Positions 1 through 11,369 of a stretch of 64,000 nucleotides of DNA are shown in pieces (positions within the stretch are counted from its first letter, which is position 1; every line of letters begins with the position of its first letter). The notes under the pieces were generated by a model that worked only from the letters and a program-made list of their open reading frames with translations, made no database searches and had not been told where the DNA came from. A program made the position numbers and the translations under genes. The stretch covers positions 310,001 through 374,000 of the forward strand of contig OZ025700.1 in the NCBI GenBank assembly GCA_964019335.1, given 5' to 3'. The stretch comes from Diplonema japonicum. Its lineage: Eukaryota > Euglenozoa > Diplonemea > Diplonemida > Diplonemidae.

Positions 1-2914
1 AGGTATTTAGAACGGACAGAGAACACCCGCCAAGCCGACTGGATGTCAACAGCGGCGAGGATTCTGCAGGCTTCTAACTTGTGCTGCTGGACACTGATGA
101 TACGGCGTTGCTGGGCGATTCTCTTCTCCTTCTGCCACCACCTCACCATGAGCAGACCTTTGAACACCTTCTGTATTTTTATCGCAGCGTCGCACTGTTT
201 CATCAATATATCTCTGTCTTGCCTTTCCTTCTCCTTCTTCACGTGTCGCCATATATCTCTTCCTTTTTTCCCCCTCCAGGCTCTTTGGATAACGCGTACC
301 GTCAAGGCCCGGCCTCGTTCGCGTTTGTTTTCAGCCTTTTCCCTCTCTCTGTCTTTCATTTCTTTCCACCATCTGCATATTCTTAATGCGGCGTCTGATC
401 GCTGCCGTGCTGCGTTCTCGATTTGCATTCTTCTCTGCCAGACGGCAGCTTCCTTGGCGAGTGTTTCGAACTTTGCATTCTGCCGTCTCGCTAACGCTTC
501 CTTCATCACCCTTCGCATGTTCACGGGGCCTTGTGCATTGGGTGACTGCGCATTGTCTACCAGTGGCGCTTTTCCCTGCTTTTCGACACGTGGTGAGCAT
601 GGCGTCTTTAATTTTTCAGGCTTAGCCGATAGTTTAGCATGGTCTGGCTTTGTGTGTGTTACCGTAGCGCGGGGCACCTCTGGTGTCGCAGGCGGTGTGT
701 GCGGGTTCGGGATGAATATTTTAACATTCGTGTGTGAGCTTTCTGGTGTCAAAAGTTTTCTGTTCGAAGCCGACGACTCGGAGCTGCACGGGGTGGGGCC
801 CAGGGACCTGTCCGGGTTGTCCCGCAGGATCGTCTTCGCTGACAGTATCCCAGACGTCGGGCTTACCACAGGGGAGTGCCTCAATTCGGATTTCTTCTTT
901 TTCAACATGCTACGCTGTCGGGAAGCAGTCTTCACAGGCACAGGTTTCCCCATCAGTTGCGCACGCACGACCTGCACCTGTCTTTCGAGTTGCCTCAGTT
1001 TCTGATGCAGCTGCTCCTTCTTCGCGGGTGATGGAAGCGGTGGCGTCCCTTTCCCCGAGTCTGGAGTCAGTCTCGAAGACACACTCTCAGCTCGCTTCGT
1101 ATTCTTTGAGGGGGTTGTCTTCGAACTCTTCCTCCGAGGGGGCTTGTGGACGGACTTCTTCTTAATAGGTGGGGGCATAGGTCGGTGTGTTTTAGGATTG
1201 GTCGACGGCTCTGCTGGAAGGATGGGAACTGGCGGCGAAGGCACCACGGGTGTAGCAGCGTTCAACGGTGGGGGTACTGGCACGGGTGGACGGGGTTGGA
1301 GCGACGTACGTGTGTTTACAACAGCTGGAGCAGGCGGGACATCAGCTACAGATGGAGGAGTGGGCGTTGGAGTGCTGGTGGGTGTACACGACGAGGCCCC
1401 TGCAGGGCACATCGATGCTGAGGAGGTGACTTCCCTGGGCTTCGGGGTGGGGATGTTGCGTTCTAGGATCTCTTCTTCATCACCAGTCGAGGAGTTTATG
1501 TCTTCATCTTCTTCTTCTTCTTCTTCTTCTTCTTCTGCCTTGTGGGGCATATTTTTGCCACCATATGCAGTGACCTCCCTCCCGCGCCCTGTTGGTTCCG
1601 GTAGGCTGTACTTCCGTACCATCCTGCAGCTTCCAGCAGACAAAGGCCGCCCAGATGATTCTCGAGACCCTCGCCGGCTGCTCGTTGCTGTTTGGGGTCT
1701 CTCGGGTCTTATCTTCGCCAGCAAGTCCATAGCACTAGTGTACTCAGGCAGCGTAGCAGGCGTGCTCCCATTGCTAGTGTAACTGCCTCCAGCAGCTCTG
1801 CTCAGATCCCTCTCATTCGCCACGCCAGGCAGAGTGGAGTCACTGCTCAACGTCTCGGGCCGCATCATGTACTGGGTGAGGTCGGGGTTCACCGGGGACA
1901 GCTCTCCCGAGCTCACACTGCAGCTGCTGAGACATGTGTTTGGATCAAGCTCAGGGTCCGGTAGCATCTCCCCCTCTTTTCTTATACATGAGGACTAGTA
2001 CGGCAGTGCTGGCACAAGGGTAGGTGAAGCTGGCGCACCTCGATAGAAGCCGCAAATTTAATTTTTCTGGGGGGGTTTTTTTTTCTCTTTCTTTCTTAAC
2101 TTCTATCAGGCACCACCCACCGTGTGGCCCTAGGGTCATCGTTCATGGGAGGCCGCCACGTGGATCTATTTGGCACGTTTCTTCGTACTGGGAGTTCAGG
2201 CTGCCGCACGCACGGTGTGGGTGCGGGGACGGCCTCGGCCGGGCCCGGGGAGGGGGTCCGGGGGGGCGAAGGGGGGCGGGGCCCCTGTTTGGTTGGGGTG
2301 GAAACCACAGGAAAAGGAAAGGAAGGGTTGGCTTCAAGGTGTTCCTCGTAAGTAGTGGGAACATACCTGGTGAGGTACATGGATTTCCGATACTGCAGGT
2401 ACTGTTCCTCGGCCTCGTGCGAGAGGTGGCTTGGATCAGGGGTGCAGGCATCTACCTTATAAGAACACATTATCTCCTTGTACATCGCACGCCCCGTCTC
2501 GGCTACCGGGGGTGGGGCTGTAGACTTCACTATGCTCGCGTAATTAATGCCTTTCCAAGCGTGTCTGGGTACCTCCCACGGACGCAGTTCTCCGCCCCCA
2601 GTGCTGTGGACGGTGTAGCCTGTTGTCATGTTGCACACCTCCCAGTAGCCATTCTCACCAACACGAAGGACACCTGTCTCACCCACCCATTCTTGCCCGC
2701 ACTCTTTGTACCATCCGCTGGCTCCTGTGATGCAAACCCGTACCCACTGCTCCTCGGTTGTGCTGCCAGTCGTCTTTTCACGTTGGGTGGCAGCGGGCAG
2801 TACGTGCACTGAAGCATCCTCATTATGTGCTTCTCTAAATCTTGTAACAGCTGACCTATCAGTTTGTTTCACTTTAAACAAGGGCGGCGTTAAGCGTGAA
2901 GGGGGCGTAATCAT
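1..2914 (-). CDS. Partial large protein with IQ motifs (3' end beyond the left edge)
   Basis: The start is the ATG at 2914. Reading stays open to the left edge after one intron of about 120 nt, best placed at 1995-2116 (GTGGTG donor, ACTAG acceptor). Residues about 50-110 are Trp/Gly-rich with short WVRVC, WVGET and YWEVC blocks. A Ser/Pro-rich disordered region with a Glu run (GAA repeats near 1500-1535) follows. The last visible part is a basic helical region with two IQ-like calmodulin-binding segments: one near 240-300 (VIQRAWRGKKGRD) and one near 130-190 (AIKIQKVFKGLLM). The family suggests a cytoskeletal or calmodulin-binding role, but I do not recognise an ortholog. Long open stretches on the opposite strand are antisense shadows. 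The intron boundary is inference. Confidence 0.7.
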
Positions 2915-3730
2915 TTTCTCCCTCCCCCGCTCTCTGAGTATGAGTGGAATTGGGAATTAAGACAACGCAGAAAAAAAGAAGAAGAAGAAGTATAACTAAA
3001 CTCACAGGAGAAAAAAAAAAGAAGAAACAATAAGAAAAGAAAACATAGCTTCAGAAAAAAAGGGGGGGGTGGGTGGGGGGAAAAGAAGGGTTGTGGTAAA
3101 AAAGAAATGAAAGAAGAGGGGGAGGGGAAGAGAAAAGAGAAAAGAGAAAAGAGAGAAGAAAAAAGAGAAAAGAGAAAAGAGAAAAGAAGGAAAGGAAAAA
3201 GGCATTTTTTTTCTCCCACCCCCCTTCACTACTTGATCTCTGATAATTTGATTTAAGAAAAAAAAAAAAAAAAAAAAAAAAAAAGCAACATATGATTTAG
3301 CCTGTAGGGAGGCTTCCAGCAACCATGACAAATCAGATCGATATCACATGGAAGAAAAAGAAGAAAAACTTAAGAGGTTGTTTTGTCCTGCCTTCACTAA
3401 AATTTTTTATCGGTGATTCTTTCCTTTCTCAGACGTATTATATGACATGCTCCTTGCTCTGAGAAACGAAATGGTCAAACAAAAAAGAAACAACAAAAAA
3501 AAAAGAAGATGAAGAAGAAGAAGCTAGGCAGACTTCCAAAGGGACTTGACGCAATTTCTTTTTTAAAAGATTCCAGCAAGATCCGATTAAAAAAAAGAGA
3601 AAAAAAAAGAGAAAAAGAAAAAAACGAAGGTGTTTCTTTTTCAAGATGATGGGAGCACCATTGCCTCTCCCCCCTTTTTTTTATCTCCTTCATTATTTTT
3701 TTTTTCACTTGCTTTTTTTTTTTTTAAATT
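2915..3730. other. Gene-free low-complexity DNA
   Basis: Purine-rich tracts dominate: GAA/AGA runs and a GAGAAAA minisatellite near 3120-3190, then A-runs of up to about 27 nt. No open frame here has protein-like composition and I see no RNA gene. Confidence 0.75.
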
Positions 3731-3767
3731 TCACTCTTCAGAAATTACTTCACGCACTGGGGGGCCC

Positions 3768-3827
3768 ATTACTTCACGCTAAATCTCATTACTTCACGCT
3801 TAATCTCATTACTTCACGGTGAAATAA
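3768..3827. repeat. Three 20-nt tandem repeats
   Basis: The motif ATTACTTCACG recurs at 3768, 3788 and 3808, a regular 20-nt period. The third copy runs into its own inverted complement (GTGAAATAAT), making a short palindrome. The same motif is in the ends of the surrounding element, and inverted copies follow near 3840. Confidence 0.6.
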
Positions 3828-3882
3828 TGGCCTGTTTTCCGTGAAGTAATAGGGGGTTTCCGTTAAATAATATGCCTCGGTA

Positions 3883-4048
3883 GGCCAATTTTTGCCTCGG
3901 TTCGGTTCCCAGTGGGGCAACTTTTTCCTCTCAGTTTGCTAATTTCCCCCAGGTTCAGTTCAATTGGCCAACTTTTGCCTCGGCTCAGTTCCAAGTTGGA
4001 CTACTTTTTCCTCCCAATTTGCCCACTTTCCGCTGTCGCTGGCATTGC
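3883..4048. repeat. Diverged 83-bp tandem duplication
   Basis: A unit starting GGCCAAtTTTTGCCTCGG at 3883 recurs diverged at 3966 (period 83). Both contain a TTCAGTT/TTCGGTT block, a CTACTTTTTCCTC-like block and end in TTTCC. It lies inside the inverted-repeat element. Confidence 0.55.
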
Positions 4049-4265
4049 CACTGTCACCATCTCTAATCAGGCCTTCCCATACCTGGCGCGGCCGCTGGCT
4101 CCTTTTTTTCTGCTGCTTCGGTATTTTGAAGTCATTTGGGCAGCTCTTAGTCAACAAAAGGAGGGAAAACAACTTGTATTGTAACCTTTGTAACCCCTCT
4201 CTTGTTGTACCCCTTGTCACCCTGTTGTGCCCCTCGTGGTGAAGTAATTTCAGAGTGTCGTGAAA

Positions 4266-7159
4266 TAAAACCACTTACCTACCGCCAAGTAATGCTTTAC
4301 CGACCTCGAGGTAACGGTAAAGTCATTACTTGTTGGCAGTAAATAGCTATTTTTTTTTTTTTCTTTCTTGAAATGTAATGAAAAATTCACCACACCAAAA
4401 AAAGGATAGAGGGGGGAGGGGAGAAAAAACACAAAAATATGGGTAGTTTTTTTTTTTTTTTCCTTCTGCCCTTCTGAAAAAGGGGCATTTCACCGTTTTT
4501 TTTTTTTTAATTGTCACACAGTACTTACTACAGCACAGGCTAGACAAAAGGGGGGGGGGGGTAAAAGAAGACAAATCCCACTTGAGGGCAGCATCCATTA
4601 AAGAAAAAGATTTTTATCCCCACACGAACAAAGAATAACTCACCGATTTCTTTTTTTTTCCCCCTTTTTTCCCCCCCTGTCTATTCCAAGTCACTTGCCC
4701 TTGCTTGTTGGGAAAGATTCTTGAGGATTACGACAACCTTACGTATTGAGCCAGGTGTATAAGTAAATTAACTATTTCTTTTTTTTATTTACCAAAGCAA
4801 ATAATGAGCCAGTGAGGGGGGGGGGGGGGGGGGGTTATTATAAGAGATAAAGGGGCCGGAGTGGAATAATGGCTCATTTCACTTGTAAAGTAGCACATTT
4901 ATGGCACCCCCGACCTACCTGTTGAAATCCACAATTAGGTTTTTCTTTTTTCTTTTTTTTTTTCTTTTCTTTTTTTCTTTTGAAGTTTTAAGCTTTTTCA
5001 TTTTTTTTTTCTTTCCTCCCTCATTTCAAAAAATTGTAGTAGGAGGTAAACCACCACCATCGAAAAAAAAAAAAGCGTGGTGGGGGGGGGGAAGAGAAAA
5101 GAAAGAAGAAAAAAAAAAAACTAAAAAAAAAAATTAAGATTGTTCTGGATTTCTCGTTCTTCTTGGATTTTTGCGAAAGAAAGCGGTTTTGTAGATAAAA
5201 AAAAAAAAAAAAAAAGAGCAAATTATTAACCCCTTGCCCTGCGTTAAAAAGATTATCATAGAAAAAAAAAAGTTTTTTCCGGAAGCGGAAAAGGGGGTTA
5301 ACAAAAAAAAAATCTAAGCAGCGCACACAGCCTTTCCTCCTCTCCCCAGCGCGACCTCCTTTCTTTTTGCCTTGCAAAGCACTCGCCACATAATAAAGGA
5401 ATAGATAGCGATTCAAGCTCAGATGGGGGGGGGGGGGGGAGAAGCTTATATTCCATATTTCTTTTTTTTTTCCTATAAAAAAAAGAGACATTTAAGGGTA
5501 AAAACAGAAGAAGGTAAAAATGAAAAAGTCCGACAACCCTCGAAGCTCAACGGAGTCTATCCAAGGGGGGTAAAAGAACCAGAGGAAGAAAGGAGAGGAT
5601 GGGAAAAAAAAAGTTTTTTTTTTCTCCTTTTCAAAATTATCCTCTCCTTTCGTATTCTGTTTTTTTTTTCTTTTTCGTTTTTTTTTTTTTTTTTAATTTT
5701 AAAAACCATTCTTCTGACCTTTTTTTTTTGTTTTCCTTTTTTTTTTTTTTTTTTTTTTTGTTCCTTCTCTCCCATTCCTTTACAACACCCACCTTTTTTT
5801 TTGTTAGTAGTTTTTTTTTTTGACGCTTTCTTTTTGTTCCCAAAACTATTTTTAGACTAGAAATATTTGCTTCACTAATATGATGGGGGGGGGGGGGGGG
5901 GGGTCATCTCATATTTTTGCACAAGGACAACTCAAACACAGTGTCAACGCACACTTAAGAGGTCCGGGTGCTATCTACTACAGGGCGGCCAGCGTTGTCC
6001 TATTTAGGGTTTAAAGGGGTGCTTTTTTTCCCCCTCAGGGGTCGCGTTCTCAGACCGACCGTTGCGGGCAGCCGGTTCTTCTCTTAGTTTCTTCTCTTTT
6101 TTCTGCAGTGCTTTTTTTCAACCATACTCAGAAACAAATCTAAAAAAAAAAAAAAAAAAAAAGCAAGGGCTGATGTTTCATCAGCAGAGGAGAAGAAGAA
6201 AAAAAAAAAGAAAAAAAAAAACGGGCCTTCCTTCTATAATTAAAAAAAATATATATATAGTTTTTTTTCCCTCCCCCCACCTTTTGTCAGCGGGCAGCAG
6301 AGAACAATGAGATACTGTAAATCTCTTATTATTATTATTATTTTTTTAAAAGGCCAAAGTACGACACACATCTTAAGAAGAAAGGTGTGACACCCTAATT
6401 GGGATTTTAAAACGACTGGGTATCACTGGACATTCTTTTTTGATTTTTCCCTATGTCAGATCTAAGGCAAGAGATTTACAGTACACCAAAACCGATACAT
6501 TACGGCTTGTTTTCTGCCTCGTAAAAATGGGGGGGGGGGGATCGATTTCAATTTTCTTTTTCTTTTTTTTAAAAGTTTTTGTGATTATTATTATCTTACC
6601 CGTTGGTAATAGTACATCGAATGACTTTTTTTTTGTTTTGTTTTGTTTTTTTTTTCATTTTCACATTGTACTTTCTTTCTTTTTCTTTTTTTTTGTTTTG
6701 TTTTGTTTTTCTTCTTCCTTCCGCAGAAAATAAACTATGCATCTAGGTTAATAGCTTCACTTCATCATCTTGTCATGTGCCCCCCTCCCCCCCCCCCTTT
6801 CAGCACATTTTAATTTCCAAAAAAAAAAAACAAAAAAAAACAATCCTACACTGGTTTTTGTAAAAAAAAAAAAATTCACTATGATAGGAACGAAGTGGTT
6901 AGCAACGGCCCGCCAAAAAAAAAAAACAAATACTCACCCCCTTTTTTTGACAGAAAAGAACCCATAAAAAAAACAAAATAAAAATAAAAATAAAAATAAA
7001 AATAAAAATAAAAATAAAAACATAAAAGACAAAAAAAAATGGGGAGGGGGAGGAGGGGGAGCATGTCCATCATCCCCGCACAACAAAACCAAAAAAAAAA
7101 AAAAAAATAAGGTGTGGTATTTTTTTTTTTTTCTTTTCATTTTTTTTTTTTTTTTCTTT
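4266..7159. other. Gene-free homopolymer-rich DNA
   Basis: This holds long A, T, G and C runs (for example G-runs near 4816, 5424 and 5885, and T-runs near 5740), an AAAAAT repeat near 6975-7020 and little else. The stretch 5930-6060 is of ordinary complexity but shows no convincing open frame or tRNA. I see no gene here. Confidence 0.7.
6874..6916. repeat. Left copy of a repeat flanking the cyclase gene
   Basis: TTCACTATGAT followed by AAGTGGTTAGCAACGGC is repeated with few changes in the same orientation at 10946-10991. The pair brackets the adenylate cyclase gene at a distance of about 4.07 kb. Confidence 0.6.
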
Positions 7160-10100
7160 TCATTGCCCCGACGATACTTGAGTAGAAGACTCAGAGACCC
7201 TTCGAGAAGGAGGCACCAACGGAGAAGCAAAAGAGATACAAGCCCCGGTACGAGATAACGGGGGAAATATGGAATCTGAAGGTTCAGAACGTGAGCCGCT
7301 TCTAGTAGGCTGCAACGCCGCACTGACCAGCGCAGGTCGGAGTGAGGTGTTCTTCTCACGCATAGTAAGCACTTTTCGAAGCACAGCATCGGCAGGACGA
7401 TCCCTTACCAACTCCCGTAACGGGTTCAGCTCCCCACGAGTCAACGCGTCTTGAAGCTGAACAGAACTCCACGCATCGGTATCGAGAAGCATTTTTTCCC
7501 ACGCGTCTGCCACCGGCATCAACGCCATCGCCTTCAACTCGTATATTAAAATCTCTTCACCAACATAAGTCCACTTATCGACAGGACGTGTGTTGAAGGG
7601 TTCCTCCTTAGCGATACCACCTGATGCTGTCGAAGCACCCAACGCAAATGTCCCCAATTCGCAAGCAGATGTCGCGAGCAACATTGAAAGCTCGGATGTG
7701 TGGCCTAGAATGGTTGAAAACCGGTGCTTCTTACCGCCTACATTTCCCACAGCCACGACACCGGTCGCGACGCCGACGTGAGCTTTGCCCTTGATCTGAT
7801 CGTTCATCAGACCCACAAAAACACCGGCCTTCGCAGGATGCCGCCGACATGACTTCGACACGTTGTAGGAGACTGTTATGTTGCCCCCTGCGCCGTCCAT
7901 GATCATCCCGGAGGTGCGATCTGCGGCGGATTCTGCAGCAGATATTATCTGGTTAGTTGTCTGTAATACTGCTTGCATGGACTCCATGACGTTCGGGAAC
8001 AGAGTAGCGAACGCAGGCTGCACGTACACCACAGTGGCATCGGCTGTCTTCAACGTGGTACGAAGCTTCGAGTTGATGACTGCCGATGTCCCTTGTTCTT
8101 GGTCGATTGTGTAGTGGAATGCGTCGCGGGTGGCCAGCTGGTCCCGGACATTCTCAACACGACCTGCAAGGTTCGCCGGGACTAATCCTATCAAATCGAC
8201 ACGTTCTTGTATCCCCTTTAACTCCTTGAACCCGATTGATAAAATCTTCGGGTCGCCCACTCGTGCAATCCCGTCGGAGCCTAAAGCATCTAACACCGCA
8301 CGGGTTGCTACGACGAGACCTCCAACAGCTTGTCCTTCAACCCTTGCTGCTGTGTTCACCGTCGGGCCGAAGTAATCGCAGCGTCCCGTGACGGGGTTGT
8401 TGTCTGCGACGACCAAACCGCAATGTACCCCCATGCGCACACGTAGCCCGTTCCATATCACCTGGCCTGACCCGGATGTTATCTTTGCGTAGTCCTGCGT
8501 TTTTGAAAGCTTTGTGGGCCAGGGTGCGGCGACCAATGCAAGTTGTGAATCGATGCTGAACCTGCAAGCGTCGAGAACGCAGTCGAAGGCCACCATGAAC
8601 GCGTCACCGATTGTCTTCACCTCGTAGCCTCGGTTCTCTTCGAGAATCTTCCGCAAGACGTTGTTGTGTATCGCAAGGGACTCAACCATAGCAGAGTTGC
8701 CGACCAACCCCCACAGTTTGGTGGAGCCTTGGATGTCTGTGAAAACGAGGGTGAGGTTTTCACCAGGTGGGGGGTCTCTATGGGCAGGCAGGCGAGGCAT
8801 GCTGGAACCAGCAGCAGACACAGACGGTTGCCGTTCCGGAACCAACGGGTTAAACAGTGCAGGCGACGGTGTGTCGTTTTGATTCGGTTGTTCATCTTCA
8901 AGTTCGTCCTCTTCCTCGCGCGGCGCGGATGGCGTTCGCGCCTCGGAACTGGTGTCGTCGACCAGAACATACGCTGGGATGTAAGGCCGGAACTCCTTAA
9001 GGCGGCGAAGCATCGACAGGAATGAGGTTTGCATCATGGCGACCTCGTGCAGGCGGGAGCGGGGCTGGTCCGCGTCGATCTTGTCGAGCTTCATCATGGC
9101 AACGATGTTCATCTGTTCCTTGAGGTTCGTCAGGGGTTTGAGAAGCAAGTTGGTCAGGATGGTCGCGACACAGGACATCACCACACTGATTCCAACAACC
9201 GTGAGAAGAAGTATCGCCCTGTCCCGCTCAATACTATCTTGAACATCATTGTCAGACCGCACAAGATCCCGTTGAAGCTCGGCAACTGTTTGCGTCACGT
9301 TTTCAGACAATTTGTCGTGATCGACGACCGCACAAAGCCTCCAGAAGGTACCGTACCGCTCGGAGATATCCCTCGTTGCAATGTAGAATCTAGACGATCG
9401 GAAGACGGGTGCTTCTTTCGGAGCGTGGGTTTCCTCGTCATTCGTGTTTACATCGTGGTCCGGCTGGTGCTCGTACCTGATGGTCACGATAGATAAATTC
9501 GACTGCGGTGTAGATGGGATCTTTTCCAAACGGGGGACACCATTGCAAAACGATGCAGCGGGATCTATATCAGTACAGGACACAAGAATACCCGCCTGTT
9601 GTATTAAAGCATCATGCGCGTCTTCCATTTTAATCGGGGCGATCGGTTCAGAGTTGTTGGCTGCGCCGTGGTACCATTGGTGTGACCCGTGCGAGACGCC
9701 CATGAGGGTACCTACATCGTTGTGGGCTTTAAGTTTGAAGGATGCCGCGGTGTTGGGGACGACCGTGGAGGACTTGTGGATGAACGCGAACAGCCGTAAC
9801 TCGACATCGTCTAGCAACACGTGAGCTTCATTGGCGGAAACCCTCAGAAAATTGCTGACAGCGCGGAGATCATTGCGTGCGAGGACCGTCCCTGCCCTTA
9901 CCCCGTTGATTTCATACGGGATAACTACGTCCGCCCCAACGTATTGGTAGAATGCGTATGCAGCTCCCCAGGTCGGTTTGCCAATCTTCACTTGTTGTGA
10001 TATCAGCAAACCGGGGACCATTGCCGAATTTAAATCAGGGAACCCCGACAACGTTCCTGAGAACGTCCCATTGTCTTCAAACTCTTCAACATTATCTATG

Positions 10101-10654
10101 TATAATGAACCCGTCCCGTGCAAGATTATGTCAATATGTGATTGGTTTTCAGGAAGCCCAATTGTATCTGCTTGTTCGAGCATTAAAAGCGTGGTGTTTG
10201 GTGTGAGTATGCCTATGGATACGAGGCCGTTAGGACGTTGGTTTGCAAGTTCTGATTTCCAGGAGAGGATTTTGTCGGCCAGAGTGGGGAAGGTGACGGG
10301 TTCGCCGGAATCCGCGAGTTCTCTGATAAAGATGTCGTGCTGAGTCATCGCAGTACGCCGAATATCATCGAGAAACGAGAGGAGCTTGCCGTTGGCATTG
10401 TTCGCAAAGGTACCGATGTAAGCGTGCAGCCATATATCTAAGTTGGTGTCGGCCGTATCGAAACATTTCTTCACTGCAAGGTTGTGGGTGTCCCTTGTGT
10501 TTTCTACTGCTACCGCTTGGGACCGAAATGCCAGGCCTGTCGTTGCAAGCACTACCAGCAATATGCTCATTAAACTTATGCACACGGAGGCGGCCTTAAG
10601 CGATATGAGATCCCGTTTGAAGCTCCCGTCATCATTCTGGTTCGCAAGGTGCAT
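7160..10654 (-). CDS. Receptor-type class III adenylate cyclase with a second, degenerate cyclase domain
   Basis: The 1164-residue membrane protein probably makes cAMP from ATP. An N-terminal membrane segment (about residues 20-45) precedes a roughly 430-residue, presumably extracytoplasmic, domain. A second membrane helix (about 480-505) and a HAMP-like linker follow. The catalytic domain begins near 625: FTDIQGSTKLW and KTIGDAFM supply the two metal-binding aspartates, and NTAARVE supplies the transition-state Asn and Arg. A second cyclase-like module near 865-1050 keeps the VGVATG...VGNVGG fold signature but has neither the FTDI motif nor the Asn/Arg pair, so it is probably catalytically dead. 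The catalytic sequence resembles kinetoplastid receptor cyclases (family knowledge). No intron is seen. The start is the first ATG; MSILLVV downstream would disrupt the first helix. Confidence 0.9.
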   Translation of the reverse strand: MHLANQNDDGSFKRDLISLKAASVCISLMSILLVVLATTGLAFRSQAVAVENTRDTHNLAVKKCFDTADTNLDIWLHAYIGTFANNANGKLLSFLDDIRRTAMTQHDIFIRELADSGEPVTFPTLADKILSWKSELANQRPNGLVSIGILTPNTTLLMLEQADTIGLPENQSHIDIILHGTGSLYIDNVEEFEDNGTFSGTLSGFPDLNSAMVPGLLISQQVKIGKPTWGAAYAFYQYVGADVVIPYEINGVRAGTVLARNDLRAVSNFLRVSANEAHVLLDDVELRLFAFIHKSSTVVPNTAASFKLKAHNDVGTLMGVSHGSHQWYHGAANNSEPIAPIKMEDAHDALIQQAGILVSCTDIDPAASFCNGVPRLEKIPSTPQSNLSIVTIRYEHQPDHDVNTNDEETHAPKEAPVFRSSRFYIATRDISERYGTFWRLCAVVDHDKLSENVTQTVAELQRDLVRSDNDVQDSIERDRAILLLTVVGISVVMSCVATILTNLLLKPLTNLKEQMNIVAMMKLDKIDADQPRSRLHEVAMMQTSFLSMLRRLKEFRPYIPAYVLVDDTSSEARTPSAPREEEDELEDEQPNQNDTPSPALFNPLVPERQPSVSAAGSSMPRLPAHRDPPPGENLTLVFTDIQGSTKLWGLVGNSAMVESLAIHNNVLRKILEENRGYEVKTIGDAFMVAFDCVLDACRFSIDSQLALVAAPWPTKLSKTQDYAKITSGSGQVIWNGLRVRMGVHCGLVVADNNPVTGRCDYFGPTVNTAARVEGQAVGGLVVATRAVLDALGSDGIARVGDPKILSIGFKELKGIQERVDLIGLVPANLAGRVENVRDQLATRDAFHYTIDQEQGTSAVINSKLRTTLKTADATVVYVQPAFATLFPNVMESMQAVLQTTNQIISAAESAADRTSGMIMDGAGGNITVSYNVSKSCRRHPAKAGVFVGLMNDQIKGKAHVGVATGVVAVGNVGGKKHRFSTILGHTSELSMLLATSACELGTFALGASTASGGIAKEEPFNTRPVDKWTYVGEEILIYELKAMALMPVADAWEKMLLDTDAWSSVQLQDALTRGELNPLRELVRDRPADAVLRKVLTMREKNTSLRPALVSAALQPTRSGSRSEPSDSIFPPLSRTGACISFASPLVPPSRRVSESSTQVSSGQ

Positions 10655-11369
10655 TTAACACCCCACAAACACGTAAGAAATTTAGGGAGGAAAAAAAAAA
10701 AAAAAAAAAAAATGTGAGGGAGAGAGGGGTGACCCTCCCTCTTCTTTTTTCTCCCTCCTCCTCCTCTCCCCCCGCCCTACTCCCTGTGTGTTGTTTTTTT
10801 TGTGGGGGGGGTTTTTTTGGGTGAAATAAAAAAGAAGAAAGAAATAAATTGTCTATTCTCACATTTTTTTTTGTGTGTGAATTTGTGTGTAGCATTTTTT
10901 AGATGGGGGGGAGGAGGGGAGGGAGAGACAGAAAACAAAAAAAAAATCACTGTGATGGGGAAAACAAAGTGGTTAGCAACGGCTCACCGAAAAAAAGAAG
11001 AAAAAAGAAGAAGAAGAAAAAAAAAAGAACGTTAACAACACCGCAATTTTCTTTGTCGAATAAAGAGAAAAGAAAGGGGAGAGGGAACAAAAAAAAACTA
11101 GTTGGCTCTTCATTAGTTTGTATAGCACGAGCGGTATTTTACCTAATAAAAAAAAAAAGAATTACTCATTACGCTGCCATCAACTAGCATTTTTCAATCT
11201 CGACAATTGGTATATTGTTAATACAAAAAAAAATCACTCGAATGGAACGAATAAAAAAAAATGCACACAGTAAAGCGCACAATCTCCGCCCCCCCCTTCC
11301 AGGATCATTTCCCAGAGAGAGAGGGAGGTGAGGGATTTTTTTTTTTTTTTTTTTCTTTTTTTTTTCTCC
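10655..11369. other. Gene-free low-complexity DNA
   Basis: A-rich and purine-rich spacer with homopolymers. It contains the right copy of the repeat flanking the cyclase (10946-10991) and no recognisable gene. Confidence 0.75.
10946..10991. repeat. Right copy of a repeat flanking the cyclase gene
   Basis: ATCACTGTGATG and AAGTGGTTAGCAACGGC match the copy at 6874-6916 in the same orientation. A shared short AAA-rich flank follows both. Confidence 0.6.

Larger units (their letters stand above)
3731..4265. mobile_element. Putative non-autonomous element with terminal inverted repeats
   Basis: The left boundary (3731-3760) and the reverse complement of the right boundary (4231-4265) share the exact core GAAATTACTTCAC, with further partial matches on both sides (an outer TTTCAC and an inner CAC-purine stretch). 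The roughly 535 bp interior is not homopolymeric like its surroundings and carries two tandem arrays, described separately. No transposase is encoded, and I could not identify a convincing target-site duplication. This structure fits a MITE-like element, but a decayed tandem-repeat locus is also possible. Confidence 0.45.

Noticed and set aside
43-1165. 320- and 143-residue plus-strand frames at the left edge
   Set aside because: Antisense to the IQ-motif gene, whose minus-strand frame contains recognisable IQ motifs and continues off the edge.
4800-4840. G-runs as telomere-like repeats
   Set aside because: They are plain homopolymers without TTAGGG-type periodicity and occur between genes throughout the window.
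5021-5860. Lys- or Phe-rich frames of 70-156 residues in homopolymer DNA
   Set aside because: They are translated A- and T-runs with no other sequence information.
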